Of a stretch of DNA of 33,823 nucleotides, positions 7,587 to 17,095 are shown piece by piece. The DNA is taken from the NCBI GenBank assembly GCA_003500135.1, contig DNTA01000123.1, positions 1-33,823 of the forward strand, given 5' to 3'. The position numbers were made by a program, and so were the translations under genes. The notes under the pieces are model-generated. The model was given only the letters and a program-made list of their open reading frames with translations, was not told where the DNA came from and made no database searches. Each line of letters begins with the position of its first letter. Positions within the stretch are counted from its first letter, which is position 1. Source of the stretch: Cytophagales bacterium. Its GTDB lineage: Bacteria > Bacteroidota > Bacteroidia > Cytophagales > Cyclobacteriaceae.

Positions 7587-9650
7587 TTACCAGATAACCA
7601 CTCTTAGTGAGTCCGGTTGATACATTTCATTATTTTCTGTGACATTAAAAGCCGCATAAAACTCAGGAATATTGCGTAATGGTCCATTAGCGCGATACAT
7701 GCCTGGTGAATGCGGATCGGTTTTAATTTGAGTACGTAGCGCTTCGTCGCGATATTTGATGCGCCATATTGTAGCCCAGCTTATGAAAAACCGTTGCTCA
7801 GGAGTCAGGCCGTCTATGTCCTCAGGTCTTCCATATTTTCCATAGTATTTTTGAAGACCGCTCAGTGCTGCATTCACTCCGCCCAGATCACCTATATTTT
7901 CACCTAGCGTTAATTGACCATCTACATAAACGCCTTCCAGCGGTTCATAGGATGCAAATTGCTTCACAAGTAGTGCCGATCTTTCATCAAACTGCTGCTT
8001 GTCTTCAGGTTTCCACCAGTTAACCATATTTCCTTCGGCGTCGAAACGACTTCCCTGATCATCGAAACCATGTGAGATCTCGTGGCCAATTACCGCACCG
8101 ATACCTCCAAAGTTTACTGCGGCATCTGCTTTGTAATTGTAGAAAGGTGGTTGAAGAATAGCTGCCGGAAATACAATTTCGTTGTTCAACGGATTATAAT
8201 AGGCATTTACCGTTTGCGGGCTCATGCCCCATTCCTGCTTATCTACCTCTTCTCCATATTTTCTTACCTGTTTCATGTAAGTATAATGGCTTGCATCGAT
8301 CACATTGTCAATGTAAGAGGCCGTTGCCGGGTCTGCCGATACTTCCATACCGCTATACTCTTTCCACTTATCCGGATAACCGATTTTAACCGTAAATGCA
8401 TCCAGTTTTTTCAATGCCATTTTTTTGGTTGAATCACTCATCCACTCCAGGTTATTAATGCGATCTTCGTAGGCCAAAATGATAAAGTCGACCATCTCCT
8501 TGGCCTTTTCTTTGGCCTCCGGAGGAAATACCTCATCGACATATAATTTCCCTATAGCCTCTCCAAGAAATCCATTGGTTGTACCCAGCACGCGTTTCCA
8601 TCGTGATCGCATTTGCTCAAGGCCGTTTAGTTCTTTGCCGAAGAAATCAAAATTTGCAGCAACGATATCGTGGTTCAGATAATTCGCCGTTTCATCAATT
8701 AATCGCCACTCGAGATATTTTTGCCATTCATCTATTGAATAACTAGCCAATACACCTTCAAATGCTTCAAAGTACTTTGGCTGCATAACAATAATGGTAT
8801 CGATGTTGGTGATTTCGAATGACTCGAAATAAGCCGGCCAGTCGATAGAGCTGCTAAGTTCCGGCAGATCAGTTACTGCAAATTTGTTGTATAGTGCAGG
8901 TATATTTCTCTGTTCGCGACGGTTCATTGATCCTGCAGCAAGGTCCGTTTCCAGAGCCATGATTTTTTCAGCGGCCTGTGCTGCTTCCTCAGCAGTGTAA
9001 CCGATAAATTGCATCATTCTGGCGATGTGATCCACGTATTTTTCCCGAATTTCTACCATTCGTTCTTCTTCCGGGAAATAGTAGTCTTTGTCAGGCAGAC
9101 CAAGCCCACCCTGACCCAGATATGCCGTATTCATGCTGCTGTTCATAAGGTCGGCAAAAACTGAAAATGAGAAAAATGCACCGCCGCCACTTTGCTGTTG
9201 CTCCTGCAGGTAGCTCTGTAGTGATTCTTTGCTTTCGATAGACCTGATCTTTTCAAAATGGGGCATAAGTGGTTCTATGCCTACTTTTTCTGCTAATAGT
9301 GAATCCATTCCTATTGCGTAAAAGTCGGCTGCTTTTTGTTGGTCACTACCCTCTTCATACTTTCCGCTTTCGGCAGCTTTTTCCAATACGTTTAAAACCA
9401 CTTCATTGTTGGTTTCACGCAATTCATTGAAACTGCCCCAGCGGCCCTGATCATCCGGGATCGCTGTTTTTTCTACCCATTTTCCATTGACGAACATAAA
9501 AAAATCGTCCGCAGGGGAATAAGTAGAGTCCATGTTTTCAAACGCGATGGCCTGTACGGCTTCATCGTTTTCCTGTTTAGTTGAGCAGGCTGTAATAAGA
9601 ACGCCTAGCGCCAGTCCTGCCATCCATAAAAAGTTCCTCTTCATGTGCAT
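7587..9650 (-). CDS. M13-family zinc metallopeptidase lipoprotein (PepO/neprilysin-like)
   Basis: A 687-residue secreted endopeptidase of family M13, which cuts small peptides. The N terminus has a lipoprotein signal ending in LITAC, so the mature protein should be lipid-anchored outside the inner membrane. The N-terminal M13 domain fills about residues 40-430. The catalytic domain has VNAYYNP, then HEISH (523-527) with the catalytic Glu, and GENIGD (583-588), whose Glu584 is the third zinc ligand. It ends in VVIW, keeping the Trp of the family's CxxW end but not the Cys. An alternative start two codons later (9644) gives the tidier signal peptide. A -7 box lies at 9668-9675. It sits alone between two terminators. 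Confidence 0.93.
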   Translation of the reverse strand: MHMKRNFLWMAGLALGVLITACSTKQENDEAVQAIAFENMDSTYSPADDFFMFVNGKWVEKTAIPDDQGRWGSFNELRETNNEVVLNVLEKAAESGKYEEGSDQQKAADFYAIGMDSLLAEKVGIEPLMPHFEKIRSIESKESLQSYLQEQQQSGGGAFFSFSVFADLMNSSMNTAYLGQGGLGLPDKDYYFPEEERMVEIREKYVDHIARMMQFIGYTAEEAAQAAEKIMALETDLAAGSMNRREQRNIPALYNKFAVTDLPELSSSIDWPAYFESFEITNIDTIIVMQPKYFEAFEGVLASYSIDEWQKYLEWRLIDETANYLNHDIVAANFDFFGKELNGLEQMRSRWKRVLGTTNGFLGEAIGKLYVDEVFPPEAKEKAKEMVDFIILAYEDRINNLEWMSDSTKKMALKKLDAFTVKIGYPDKWKEYSGMEVSADPATASYIDNVIDASHYTYMKQVRKYGEEVDKQEWGMSPQTVNAYYNPLNNEIVFPAAILQPPFYNYKADAAVNFGGIGAVIGHEISHGFDDQGSRFDAEGNMVNWWKPEDKQQFDERSALLVKQFASYEPLEGVYVDGQLTLGENIGDLGGVNAALSGLQKYYGKYGRPEDIDGLTPEQRFFISWATIWRIKYRDEALRTQIKTDPHSPGMYRANGPLRNIPEFYAAFNVTENNEMYQPDSLRVVIW

Positions 9651-9667
9651 ACAATAAGTTCAAATGG

Positions 9668-9675
9668 CAAATATA
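9668..9675 (-). promoter_or_regulatory. Bacteroidota -7 promoter element for the M13 peptidase gene
   Basis: The minus strand reads TATATTTG. Transcription would start near 9661, giving a leader of only 11-17 bases. A CTTTG-like -33 candidate lies 24 bases upstream, slightly farther than usual. Confidence 0.5.
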
Positions 9676-9754
9676 AATGTTGCATTTTGAAAAGAAACAC
9701 AAAGTTGATGAGTGGCAGATAGCATTGTTAAAAGACGGTTAAAGTTTATTCATC

Positions 9755-9781
9755 AAAAAAGGCGTGCCTGATGCACGCCTT
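9755..9781 (-). terminator. Rho-independent terminator of the sucA-odhB-lpdA operon
   Basis: A 9-bp perfect stem AAGGCGTGC/GCACGCCTT (9759-9767 with 9773-9781) with a 5-base loop is followed on the minus strand by six T residues. It lies just past the lpdA stop. Confidence 0.85.
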
Positions 9782-9818
9782 AGGACGTAGTCTATTTAAC
9801 CATAAAGATGAGTTCGGC

Positions 9819-11219
9819 TTAAATATTCAGCGCTCTGTTTCCAGTGGCGGCAAGACAAGCTTCTTTCAATGCTTCCGAATACGTTGGGTGTGCATGTGAC
9901 ATTCTGGCTATATCCTCTGCCGATGCACGGTATTCCATTGCTACCACTGCCTCACCGATCATATCCGCTGCACGTGGCCCAATAATATGAACGCCTAGTA
10001 TTTCATCAGTTTCTTTGTGTGCGAGTACTTTAACAGTGCCGTCTATGTCCATGCTGGCACGTGCCCTTCCTGATGCCTTGAACGGAAAAGCCCCGCTATT
10101 GTAGGGTGTGCCCTTTTCTTTGAGCTGCTCTTCGGTGTAGCCAACTGAAGCAACCTCGGGCCAGGTGTACACCACACCGGGTATTAGATTGTAATTGATA
10201 TGTGGTTTTTGACCGGCAATCACCTCGGCCACAAACACCCCTTCCTCTTCCGCTTTATGGGCAAGCATGGCTCCTTTAATTACATCGCCTATTGCATAAA
10301 CATTGGAAACTTTAGTTTGCAAATGATCATCTACCTCTATTTGACCTTTATCATTGGTCTCAAGACCAATATTTTCCAATCCCAGCCCTTCCGTATAGGG
10401 TCTTCTGCCAATAGATACCAGGCAGTAGTCACCTTTAAGCTCTATCGTTTCTCCTTTTTGGCTCTCCGCTTTTACTACTACCTCTTTACCCTTGTTTTCT
10501 ACACCGGTCACCTTGTGTTTGAAGTAATACTCAAAACCCAATTTTTTAAGGGACTTCTGCAATTCTTTGCCCATGGTTTTATCCATCGTGGGGATCAGCC
10601 CGTCCAAAAATTCCACTACCGTAACTTTTGATCCCAGCCGGCCATATACCGAGCCTAATTCCATACCTATAATACCCCCGCCAATAATGATCATATGTTT
10701 GGGGATCTCTTTCATCTCCAAAGCTTCGGTGCTGGTGATGATCCTTTTCTTGTCCAGTTCAATAAAAGGCAGCAGAGCAGGTTTCGACCCGGTTGCAATT
10801 ATGACCTTATCGCTTTCGATTTTTTCCTTTTTATCCCCTTCGCCAGTGACCACGATCGTATTTTGATCGATAAATGATCCAAGCCCATGGAAGACATCAA
10901 TTTTATTCTTTTTCATCAGAAACTGAATGCCATCGGTGGTTTGTTTCACTACCTCGCTCTTTCGCTTGATCATTTGTTTGAGATCTACCTTCAGGCCGGT
11001 CGTGTTTATTCCGTGTTCTTTGAAATTTTCTTTTGCGGCGTGGTAATGCTCAGAGGAATCGAGGAGCGCTTTTGAGGGTATGCAGCCTACATTGAGGCAT
11101 GTGCCACCCAGTGTATTGTATTTTTCAACAATAGCTGTTTTCATGCCCAACTGAGCACAGCGGATGGCTGCGATATAGCCACCCGGTCCTGAGCCAATGA
11201 CCGTTACATCGTATTTCAT
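9819..11219 (-). CDS. lpdA: Dihydrolipoyl dehydrogenase (E3)
   Basis: This FAD enzyme re-oxidises the dihydrolipoyl arm of 2-oxo acid dehydrogenase complexes and passes electrons to NAD+. Order of domains over 466 residues: FAD binding (VIGSGPGGYIAAIR), the redox disulfide in GGTCLNVGCIPSK (Cys41 and Cys46), NAD binding (IIIGGGIIGMELGSVYGRLG), and the dimerisation domain with HAHPTYSEALKEA, giving the His444-Glu449 catalytic pair. It is the last gene of the sucA-odhB-lpdA unit, 19 bases after odhB, so this E3 is most likely the partner of the 2-oxoglutarate dehydrogenase complex, though it may also serve pyruvate dehydrogenase or glycine cleavage. Length and motifs are standard. Confidence 0.97.
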   Translation of the reverse strand: MKYDVTVIGSGPGGYIAAIRCAQLGMKTAIVEKYNTLGGTCLNVGCIPSKALLDSSEHYHAAKENFKEHGINTTGLKVDLKQMIKRKSEVVKQTTDGIQFLMKKNKIDVFHGLGSFIDQNTIVVTGEGDKKEKIESDKVIIATGSKPALLPFIELDKKRIITSTEALEMKEIPKHMIIIGGGIIGMELGSVYGRLGSKVTVVEFLDGLIPTMDKTMGKELQKSLKKLGFEYYFKHKVTGVENKGKEVVVKAESQKGETIELKGDYCLVSIGRRPYTEGLGLENIGLETNDKGQIEVDDHLQTKVSNVYAIGDVIKGAMLAHKAEEEGVFVAEVIAGQKPHINYNLIPGVVYTWPEVASVGYTEEQLKEKGTPYNSGAFPFKASGRARASMDIDGTVKVLAHKETDEILGVHIIGPRAADMIGEAVVAMEYRASAEDIARMSHAHPTYSEALKEACLAATGNRALNI

Positions 11220-11238
11220 AATACAGTATTTATGCGGT

Positions 11239-12825
11239 TTATATGCCCAACAACAAACGGGTTGGGTCTTCTAACAATTCTTTAACTCGTACCAGGAAAC
11301 TTACCGATTCGCGACCATCTATGATACGGTGATCATAAGACAGGGCAATGTACATCATCGGTAGAATGACGACCTCACCATCAACAGCCATCGGGCGCTG
11401 AACAATATTGTGCATACCCAAAATAGCCGATTGTGGGGCGTTAATAATTGGCGTTGACATCATGGAGCCAAACACACCACCATTTGTTATAGTGAATGTG
11501 CCTCCCTGCATTTCATCAATGCTCAGCTTGCCATCACGTGCCCGGGTAGCTAATCTTATAATTTCCTTTTCTATTTCGTCAAAAGACATGTTTTCGGCAT
11601 TGCGAATAACAGGTACAACAAGACCTTTGGGTGTGGAAACGGCAATTGAAATGTCGCAGAAATCATTATAGACCATCTCGTCACCATCGATCATGGCGTT
11701 TACCGCAGGCCACTCTTTAAGTGCCATACAGCATGCTTTGGCAAAAAACGACATGAAACCCAGGTTAATGTCATATTTTTCCTTAAACATTTCCTTGTAT
11801 TTTTTACGGATATCCATAACCGGCTTCATGTTCACTTCATTGAAGGTAGTGAGCATGGCTGTTTCATTTTTCACGGATACCAGTCTTCTTGAGATCGTCT
11901 TTCTCAATTGACTCATTTTCTGACGTCGCTGCTCACGATCGCCACTTGCTGATGATTTTTGCGGGGTGTCTTGACCGGTTTTTTCTTCCTTTTTCTGTTC
12001 CTGTTTTTCCGAAGCTTTTTTCTCGGCTTTCATCGCATCTTCCTTTGTGATGCGTCCGTCTTTACCGGTTCCTTTTACTTCTTCCGGCGAAATGCCCTTT
12101 TCATTTAAGATTTTAGCAGCGGCCGGAGATGCATGCCCGGTAGCATAGGATTCTTCGCCTTCTTTTTCGTCTTCTTTGGAGGTGTCTTTTTCCCGGGCCT
12201 TATCTTCATTTCCCGAATCCTCAACCGTACCGCCTTCGGCTACTTCGATTTTACAAAGCAGGGTTCCTACATCAACTGTTTCGCCTTCTTCTACCAGTAC
12301 TTCCAGAAAGCCGTCTGCCTCTGCGGTGAGTTCAAAAGTTGCCTTGTCAGACTCTATTTCAGCGATCACTTCATCAAGCTCAACATAATCGCCGGTATTT
12401 TTGGACCATGAACTGATGGTTACCTCTGTAATTGATTCACCTACGGCAGGCACTTTCATTTCGATGACTTCTCCGGTTTTCTTTGGGCCATCTGAAGAGC
12501 TTTCTTTTTTGGATGCCCCGCCTTCATCGTCGGTGTCATCTTCTTCTTTTTTAGATCCTCCTTTGTCTTTTTGCTGTTGATCGCCTTTTGCCTCAGTGTC
12601 AATATGACAAATCACAGCGCCTACTTCAAGTGTATCGCCTTCTTCAGCATTGGTCTGCAGCTTCCCGGAAGCTTCGGCGGTCAATTCAAATGTGGCTTTG
12701 TCTGATTCGAGTTCACATATTACCTCGTCCATTTCAACGTAATCGCCGTCTTGCTTTACCCACTGGGCTACTGTAACCTCTGTAATCGATTCACCAACTG
12801 ATGGTACTTTTATTTCGAGATTCAT
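11239..12825 (-). CDS. odhB: 2-oxoglutarate dehydrogenase E2, dihydrolipoyl succinyltransferase with two lipoyl domains
   Basis: E2 forms the core of the complex and transfers the succinyl group from lipoamide to CoA. Over 528 residues: lipoyl domain 1 (about 1-76, lipoyl Lys43 in ESDKATFEL), a Lys/Asp/Glu/Gly-rich linker, lipoyl domain 2 (about 120-195, Lys161 in the same ESDKATFEL motif), a second charged linker, the peripheral-subunit-binding domain (231-266, [24 protein letters not shown]), a Lys/Glu/Gln hinge, and the catalytic domain from about 300, with SYDHRIIDG (496-504) giving His499 and Asp503. E. coli SucB has one lipoyl domain, so this is a duplicated version. It starts 12 bases after sucA. 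The position behind an E1 of SucA type supports succinyl rather than acetyl specificity. Confidence 0.96.
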   Translation of the reverse strand: MNLEIKVPSVGESITEVTVAQWVKQDGDYVEMDEVICELESDKATFELTAEASGKLQTNAEEGDTLEVGAVICHIDTEAKGDQQQKDKGGSKKEEDDTDDEGGASKKESSSDGPKKTGEVIEMKVPAVGESITEVTISSWSKNTGDYVELDEVIAEIESDKATFELTAEADGFLEVLVEEGETVDVGTLLCKIEVAEGGTVEDSGNEDKAREKDTSKEDEKEGEESYATGHASPAAAKILNEKGISPEEVKGTGKDGRITKEDAMKAEKKASEKQEQKKEEKTGQDTPQKSSASGDREQRRQKMSQLRKTISRRLVSVKNETAMLTTFNEVNMKPVMDIRKKYKEMFKEKYDINLGFMSFFAKACCMALKEWPAVNAMIDGDEMVYNDFCDISIAVSTPKGLVVPVIRNAENMSFDEIEKEIIRLATRARDGKLSIDEMQGGTFTITNGGVFGSMMSTPIINAPQSAILGMHNIVQRPMAVDGEVVILPMMYIALSYDHRIIDGRESVSFLVRVKELLEDPTRLLLGI

Positions 12826-12837
12826 TGAGCTGATAAT

Positions 12838-15558
12838 TTATTCAAAAGCTTTTTTGATAATTTCTTTTTGTTCTTTTTGATGCACTTTCATAAAACCGGT
12901 GGCAGGAGAAGCACTTGGCTTTCTATAAATCCCTTTCGAGATCTTTTCCCGGAATTTTCTCAATATGTATGTCCATGCGCCCATGTTTTCCGGTTCTTCC
13001 TGTACCCAGAATATTTCGGGGCCCTTATATTTTTTGAGCAGTTTTTCAATTTGTTTCTCCGGCCAGGGGAAAAGCTGCTCTATGCGGATAATGGCCACAT
13101 CTTGTCTTTTTTCCTCTTTTTGGGCTGTCTTCAGATCATAAAAAATCTTACCGTTACATAATATCACCCGCGTCACATTTTTGTTGGTTACATAATCGTC
13201 TCCCAGTACTTCCTGAAACTTACCTTTTGCAAAATCATCAATGGGTGAAATGACATCGGGGTGCCGCAAGAGCGATTTGGGTGATAATACAACACAAGGT
13301 TTACGGAAATTCCATGTCACTTGTCTTCGTAGTAAGTGGAAAAAATTCGCTGGTGTTGTAACGTTGGCCACAACCATATTATAGTCGGCAGCCATTTCCA
13401 GAAAGCGTTCCGGCCGTGCACTGGAGTGCTCCGGTCCCTGGCCTTCATAACCATGTGGTAACAGCATAACCAGTCCATTCATGCGCTGCCATTTGGTTTC
13501 GGCGCTTGAAATAAACTGATCAATGATGACCTGAGCGCCATTGCCAAAATCGCCAAATTGTGCTTCCCAAAGTACAAGCGCATTAGGCGACGCAAGGGCG
13601 TACCCATATTCAAATCCCAAAACGCCGAATTCTGAAAGGAGGGAGTTGTAAATTTGAAATTTTCCCTGCTCCTCAGATATATGATCAAGATTACAATACG
13701 GCTCATTGGACTCAGCATCAAATACAATAGCATGTCGATGAGAAAAGGTGCCTCGTTTACTGTCCTGGCCCGACATCCGGATAATTTTATTCTCCATCAA
13801 AATTGATCCGTAGGCCAGTAATTCTGCGTCAGCCCAATTGAGCTGCTTCTTTTCAAAAAAGTTCTGTTTTCGTTCTTTAAACAACTTTTCTATTTGCTTG
13901 ATCGGCTTAAAACCCTTTGGAAGGTGGGTTAGGGCCTTACCGATTTGCTCTATTCTATCGGCATCTATCGCAGTTTCAGGTGACGAGTCAAAATCTTCAG
14001 GTTTCGCTTTTTCCATTTGCTTCCATTCTTCCTCCAGCTTTTGAGGCTGATAAGGCAATGGGTTTTGCTTTACCTGATTGAGACGATCCTGTAAAAGTTT
14101 CCGGAACTCCTTATCCATTTTTTTTGCAAGTTCCGCTTCTACATCACCTCTTTCAATCAATACTTTGGAGTATACTTCCCGGGGGTTGGGGTGTTTGGCT
14201 ATTAGATTATACAGTTTCGGTTGGGTGAACTTGGGTTCATCACTTTCATTGTGGCCATGTCGGCGGTAGCAAAGCAAGTCAATATAAATATCCTTTCCGA
14301 ACTTATTTCGATATTCAACTGCCAGTTGGGCGGCAAAATTTACTGCTTCGGCATTATCACCGTTCACATGAAGTACCGGGCAGTCAATTATTTTGCCAAT
14401 ATCAGTGCAATAGATGCTCGATCTGGCATCATCGTAATCTGTTGTAAAGCCAACCTGATTATTAATTACAAAATGAATGGTACCGCCGGTGGTATATCCG
14501 GGCAATTGTGCCATTTGTGTAATTTCATATACGATACCTTGTCCGGCCACTGCTGCGTCACCATGAATAAGGATGGGCATGGCAGATTTTAAATTCCCTT
14601 TGTATTCATCATCAATCTGCGCCCTGGTATATCCTAAAACAACCGGGTCTACTGCTTCGAGGTGTGATGGGTTGGGGGTAAGTTTAAGATAGACCGACTG
14701 GTCATTTATGTTGAGTTCACTGGAATAGCCGAGGTGGTATTTTACATCGCCATCTCCCATGGTCATATCTGGAGTAGCAGACCCTTCAAATTCATTGAAG
14801 ATCTGTTCATATGTTTTGCCCATGATATTTGCCAGCACATTTAAGCGGCCTCGATGAGCCATACCGATCACTACTTCTTTTGTTCCGTTTTCCGCAGCTG
14901 CTCTGATTGATTTATCGAGGAAAGGAATGGCATTTTCACCTCCTTCGAGAGAAAACCTTTTTTGGCCAATATATTTAGTGTGCAGAAAATTTTCGAATAC
15001 CACTGCCTCGTTGAGTTTTCTCAGTATGTGCTTTTTTTCATCCAAGGAAGGCATGTAATGAAAAAATTCCTTTTCACATTTCTTTTTAAACCACTCGATG
15101 ATTTCCGGGTCGCGGACGTGCATGAACTCAAAACCTATTGGCCCCAGATATACGGTTTTAAGCGTGTCTATTATTTTTCTCAACGAGGCTTTACCAATAC
15201 CTAATATACTTCCCACATCGAACTCAGTGTCGAGGTCCGACTTTTCGAGGCCGAAATCTTCGGGGGAGAGCAGTACTTTGTGATTTCGTCGCGGCCGTAT
15301 AGGGTTTGTGTCTGACTTTAAATGGCCTCGTGTCCTGTAGGCGTGAATCAGGTTTCTTACGGCGAGTTCTTTGGCAGATAAGCTTTCTGCCACACCTGTA
15401 GCCTGGCCATTACCTCCAAATTTCTCCTGAGAGAAATCAAATCCTTCAAAGAACCTTTGCCAGGTTTGGTCCACAGACTCCGGATTTTCTTTATACTTTT
15501 GGTATAAACCGTCGATATATCCGGGGTTCGCATTAGATATATAGGAAAATTTGTCCAT
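12838..15558 (-). CDS. sucA: 2-oxoglutarate dehydrogenase E1 component
   Basis: This thiamine-diphosphate enzyme decarboxylates 2-oxoglutarate and succinylates E2 in the TCA cycle. The N-terminal E2-binding segment (FSYISNANPGYIDGLYQKYK) and the core motifs GMAHRGRLNVLANIMGK, HGDAAVAGQGIVYE and LPHGYEGQGPEHSSARPERF are typical of the SucA family; length is about 906 residues. A longer frame can be read from a TTG at 15579, but a -7 box (TACCTTTG) covers 15584-15577, so that codon would lie upstream of the mRNA start. I use the ATG at 15558 (MDKFSYI); the ATG just before it, at 15561, is possible. It leads the sucA-odhB-lpdA operon and is divergent from rpsP. Confidence 0.96.
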   Translation of the reverse strand: MDKFSYISNANPGYIDGLYQKYKENPESVDQTWQRFFEGFDFSQEKFGGNGQATGVAESLSAKELAVRNLIHAYRTRGHLKSDTNPIRPRRNHKVLLSPEDFGLEKSDLDTEFDVGSILGIGKASLRKIIDTLKTVYLGPIGFEFMHVRDPEIIEWFKKKCEKEFFHYMPSLDEKKHILRKLNEAVVFENFLHTKYIGQKRFSLEGGENAIPFLDKSIRAAAENGTKEVVIGMAHRGRLNVLANIMGKTYEQIFNEFEGSATPDMTMGDGDVKYHLGYSSELNINDQSVYLKLTPNPSHLEAVDPVVLGYTRAQIDDEYKGNLKSAMPILIHGDAAVAGQGIVYEITQMAQLPGYTTGGTIHFVINNQVGFTTDYDDARSSIYCTDIGKIIDCPVLHVNGDNAEAVNFAAQLAVEYRNKFGKDIYIDLLCYRRHGHNESDEPKFTQPKLYNLIAKHPNPREVYSKVLIERGDVEAELAKKMDKEFRKLLQDRLNQVKQNPLPYQPQKLEEEWKQMEKAKPEDFDSSPETAIDADRIEQIGKALTHLPKGFKPIKQIEKLFKERKQNFFEKKQLNWADAELLAYGSILMENKIIRMSGQDSKRGTFSHRHAIVFDAESNEPYCNLDHISEEQGKFQIYNSLLSEFGVLGFEYGYALASPNALVLWEAQFGDFGNGAQVIIDQFISSAETKWQRMNGLVMLLPHGYEGQGPEHSSARPERFLEMAADYNMVVANVTTPANFFHLLRRQVTWNFRKPCVVLSPKSLLRHPDVISPIDDFAKGKFQEVLGDDYVTNKNVTRVILCNGKIFYDLKTAQKEEKRQDVAIIRIEQLFPWPEKQIEKLLKKYKGPEIFWVQEEPENMGAWTYILRKFREKISKGIYRKPSASPATGFMKVHQKEQKEIIKKAFE

Positions 15559-15576
15559 CATATTAACTTTACCTTC

Positions 15577-15584
15577 CAAAGGTA
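15577..15584 (-). promoter_or_regulatory. Bacteroidota -7 promoter element for sucA-odhB-lpdA
   Basis: The minus strand reads TACCTTTG, matching TAnnTTTG. With transcription starting near 15570, the leader to the sucA ATG is only about 12 bases. The -33 region is a T-run without a clean TTG. Confidence 0.5.
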
Positions 15585-15723
15585 ATTATTATAAAAGCAC
15601 TATAAAAATTGCATATTCGTTTAAGCAAATACATTAACTGGGTCCTGAAATAAATGTTTGAAATTCAATGTCCTATATTTGGGCTTCGGTCATATTTGGT
15701 GATTAATCTTTTATGCAAAGCTT

Positions 15724-15752
15724 TTGTGCAATGAATTAATTAATTATCTTTG
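15724..15752 (+). promoter_or_regulatory. Promoter of the rpsP-rimM-trmD operon
   Basis: TTG at 15724-15726, an 18-base spacer and TATCTTTG at 15745-15752 match the Bacteroidota sigma-A promoter TTG-N17-23-TAnnTTTG. Transcription would start near 15759, leaving a leader of about 43 bases before rpsP. Confidence 0.75.
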
Positions 15753-15801
15753 CAGCCTTATTTCAAAATTGGACGGGATCCATAAACAAAATTATTGTTA
15801 A

Positions 15802-16563
15802 ATGGCAGTAAAAATCAGATTAGCGCGTCGAGGACGCAAAAAGCTGGCGTTATATGACATAGTGGTTGCTGACGCCAGGGCGCCACGTGACGGTAGATTT
15901 ATTGAAAAACTAGGAATCTACAATCCAAATACTGATCCGGCAACCATCAGAATTGATGAGCCTAAAGCGCTGGATTGGGTATTGAAAGGTGCGCAACCTA
16001 CCGATACCGCTCGAAGAATTCTTTCGTATAAAGGTATCATGTTGCGTAAGCATCTTCAGATTGGAGTAGCAAAAGGAGCTATTACACAAGAAGAAGCTGA
16101 TAAGAAATTCGAAGCATGGCTTAAAGACAAGACGTCCAAGATCGACAGCAAAATAGATTCGCTGGCGAAAAAGGCCGATAGTGATAAGCGTGCAAGGCTG
16201 GAAGCTGAAAGAAAGGTGAATGAAGCTAAAGCTGAAGCTTTGAAAGCCAAGCAAAAAGTTGAAGAACCGGAAGTAGCTGAAGAAGCGCCTAAAGAAGAAG
16301 CTCCGGCTGAAGAAGCAGCTGCGCCGTCTGCGGAAGCTGAAGTGAAAGAAGAAGCTCCTAAGGAAGAGGCTCCAAAAGAAGCGCCTAAGGAGGAAGAAGT
16401 TAAAGAGGAGCCTAAGGCTGAAGCCAAGAAGGAAGAGCCTAAAAAAGAAGAAGTGAAGGAAGAAGCTCCTAAAGCGGAAGCTAAAAAGGAAGAAGCTCCT
16501 GCTGCTAAGGAAGAGCCAAAAGAAGAGGCTTCAACTGAAGAAGAGAAGAAAGAATACAAATAA
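15802..16563 (+). CDS. rpsP: Ribosomal protein bS16 with a long Ala/Glu/Lys/Pro tail
   Basis: bS16 is a small-subunit ribosomal protein that binds 16S rRNA early in assembly. The first 80 or so residues are the standard domain ([26 protein letters not shown]...[12 protein letters not shown]). Residues about 80-150 continue as a charged, probably helical stretch. From about 153 to 253 the protein is almost only Glu, Lys, Ala and Pro, in short imperfect units such as [10 protein letters not shown]. Most bacteria have bS16 of 75-95 residues; Bacteroidota often carry extensions, and this one is long. It leads the rpsP-rimM-trmD-rplS set, with rimM 10 bases downstream. The frame through the tail is uninterrupted, so it is not an assembly artefact of a frameshift. 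The role of the tail is unknown. Confidence 0.96.
   Translation: MAVKIRLARRGRKKLALYDIVVADARAPRDGRFIEKLGIYNPNTDPATIRIDEPKALDWVLKGAQPTDTARRILSYKGIMLRKHLQIGVAKGAITQEEADKKFEAWLKDKTSKIDSKIDSLAKKADSDKRARLEAERKVNEAKAEALKAKQKVEEPEVAEEAPKEEAPAEEAAAPSAEAEVKEEAPKEEAPKEAPKEEEVKEEPKAEAKKEEPKKEEVKEEAPKAEAKKEEAPAAKEEPKEEASTEEEKKEYK
16261..16560 (+). repeat. Degenerate short tandem repeats encoding the bS16 tail
   Basis: The DNA for the bS16 tail is built from GAA, AAA, GCT and CCT codons in imperfect 12-24 base units (for example variants of GAAGAAGCTCCTAAAGAAG). Such DNA can change length by slippage, so the tail length may differ between strains. Confidence 0.7.
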
Positions 16564-16573
16564 TTGAGCTGAT

Positions 16574-17095
16574 ATGCGGCTTGATGAATGCTTTGAACTT
16601 GGGTATATTATCAGGCCTAACGGTACGAAAGGAGCGGTGAAAGCACTGCTCGATGTAGATCAGCCCGAATATTACAAAAATCTGGAATCAGTATTTGTTC
16701 TGCAAAATGAACAACTGATTCCATTTTTTTTGGAATCAATCCAGGCTCGTGGCCAAAAAGCGGTAATTAAATTCGAAGATATTGATAGTATTGAAGCTGC
16801 CGAGTCATTAAAGGGAAGTTCCTTACATTTGCCCCTTCAGTTTTTGCCTCCGTTGGATGAAGGTCAATTCTATTACCATGATATAATCAGCTATACCGTT
16901 GTGGATAAAAATGAAGGCGCCTTAGGCAAGGTGGTTAGGGTAATGACGGCCAGCCACCACGATTTTCTGGCGATGGAGTATAAATCCAGGGAGGTGCTGA
17001 TACCCATTACGGATGAAATAGTAATAGGTGCCGACCACCCGAATGAGGTAGTGAATGTTGTTTTACCTGAAGGCCTGTTGGAGATCTACTTATAA
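16574..17095 (+). CDS. rimM: 16S rRNA processing / 30S maturation factor RimM
   Basis: RimM helps fold the 30S head domain and acts together with ribosomal proteins such as uS19. The 173-residue product has the N-terminal RimM barrel starting [21 protein letters not shown] and a C-terminal PRC-barrel ([21 protein letters not shown]...[13 protein letters not shown]). It lies between rpsP and trmD as in E. coli, beginning 10 bases after rpsP. Its TAA stop overlaps the trmD ATG by one base (TAATG), which suggests coupled translation. No unusual features. Confidence 0.96.
   Translation: MRLDECFELGYIIRPNGTKGAVKALLDVDQPEYYKNLESVFVLQNEQLIPFFLESIQARGQKAVIKFEDIDSIEAAESLKGSSLHLPLQFLPPLDEGQFYYHDIISYTVVDKNEGALGKVVRVMTASHHDFLAMEYKSREVLIPITDEIVIGADHPNEVVNVVLPEGLLEIYL

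Noticed and set aside
16056..16559. 167-codon minus-strand frame opposite the rpsP tail (Ser/Ala-rich)
   Set aside because: It is the mirror of the GAA/GCT/CCT repeat codons of the bS16 tail, which read as Ser, Phe and Ala on the other strand; rpsP itself is certain.
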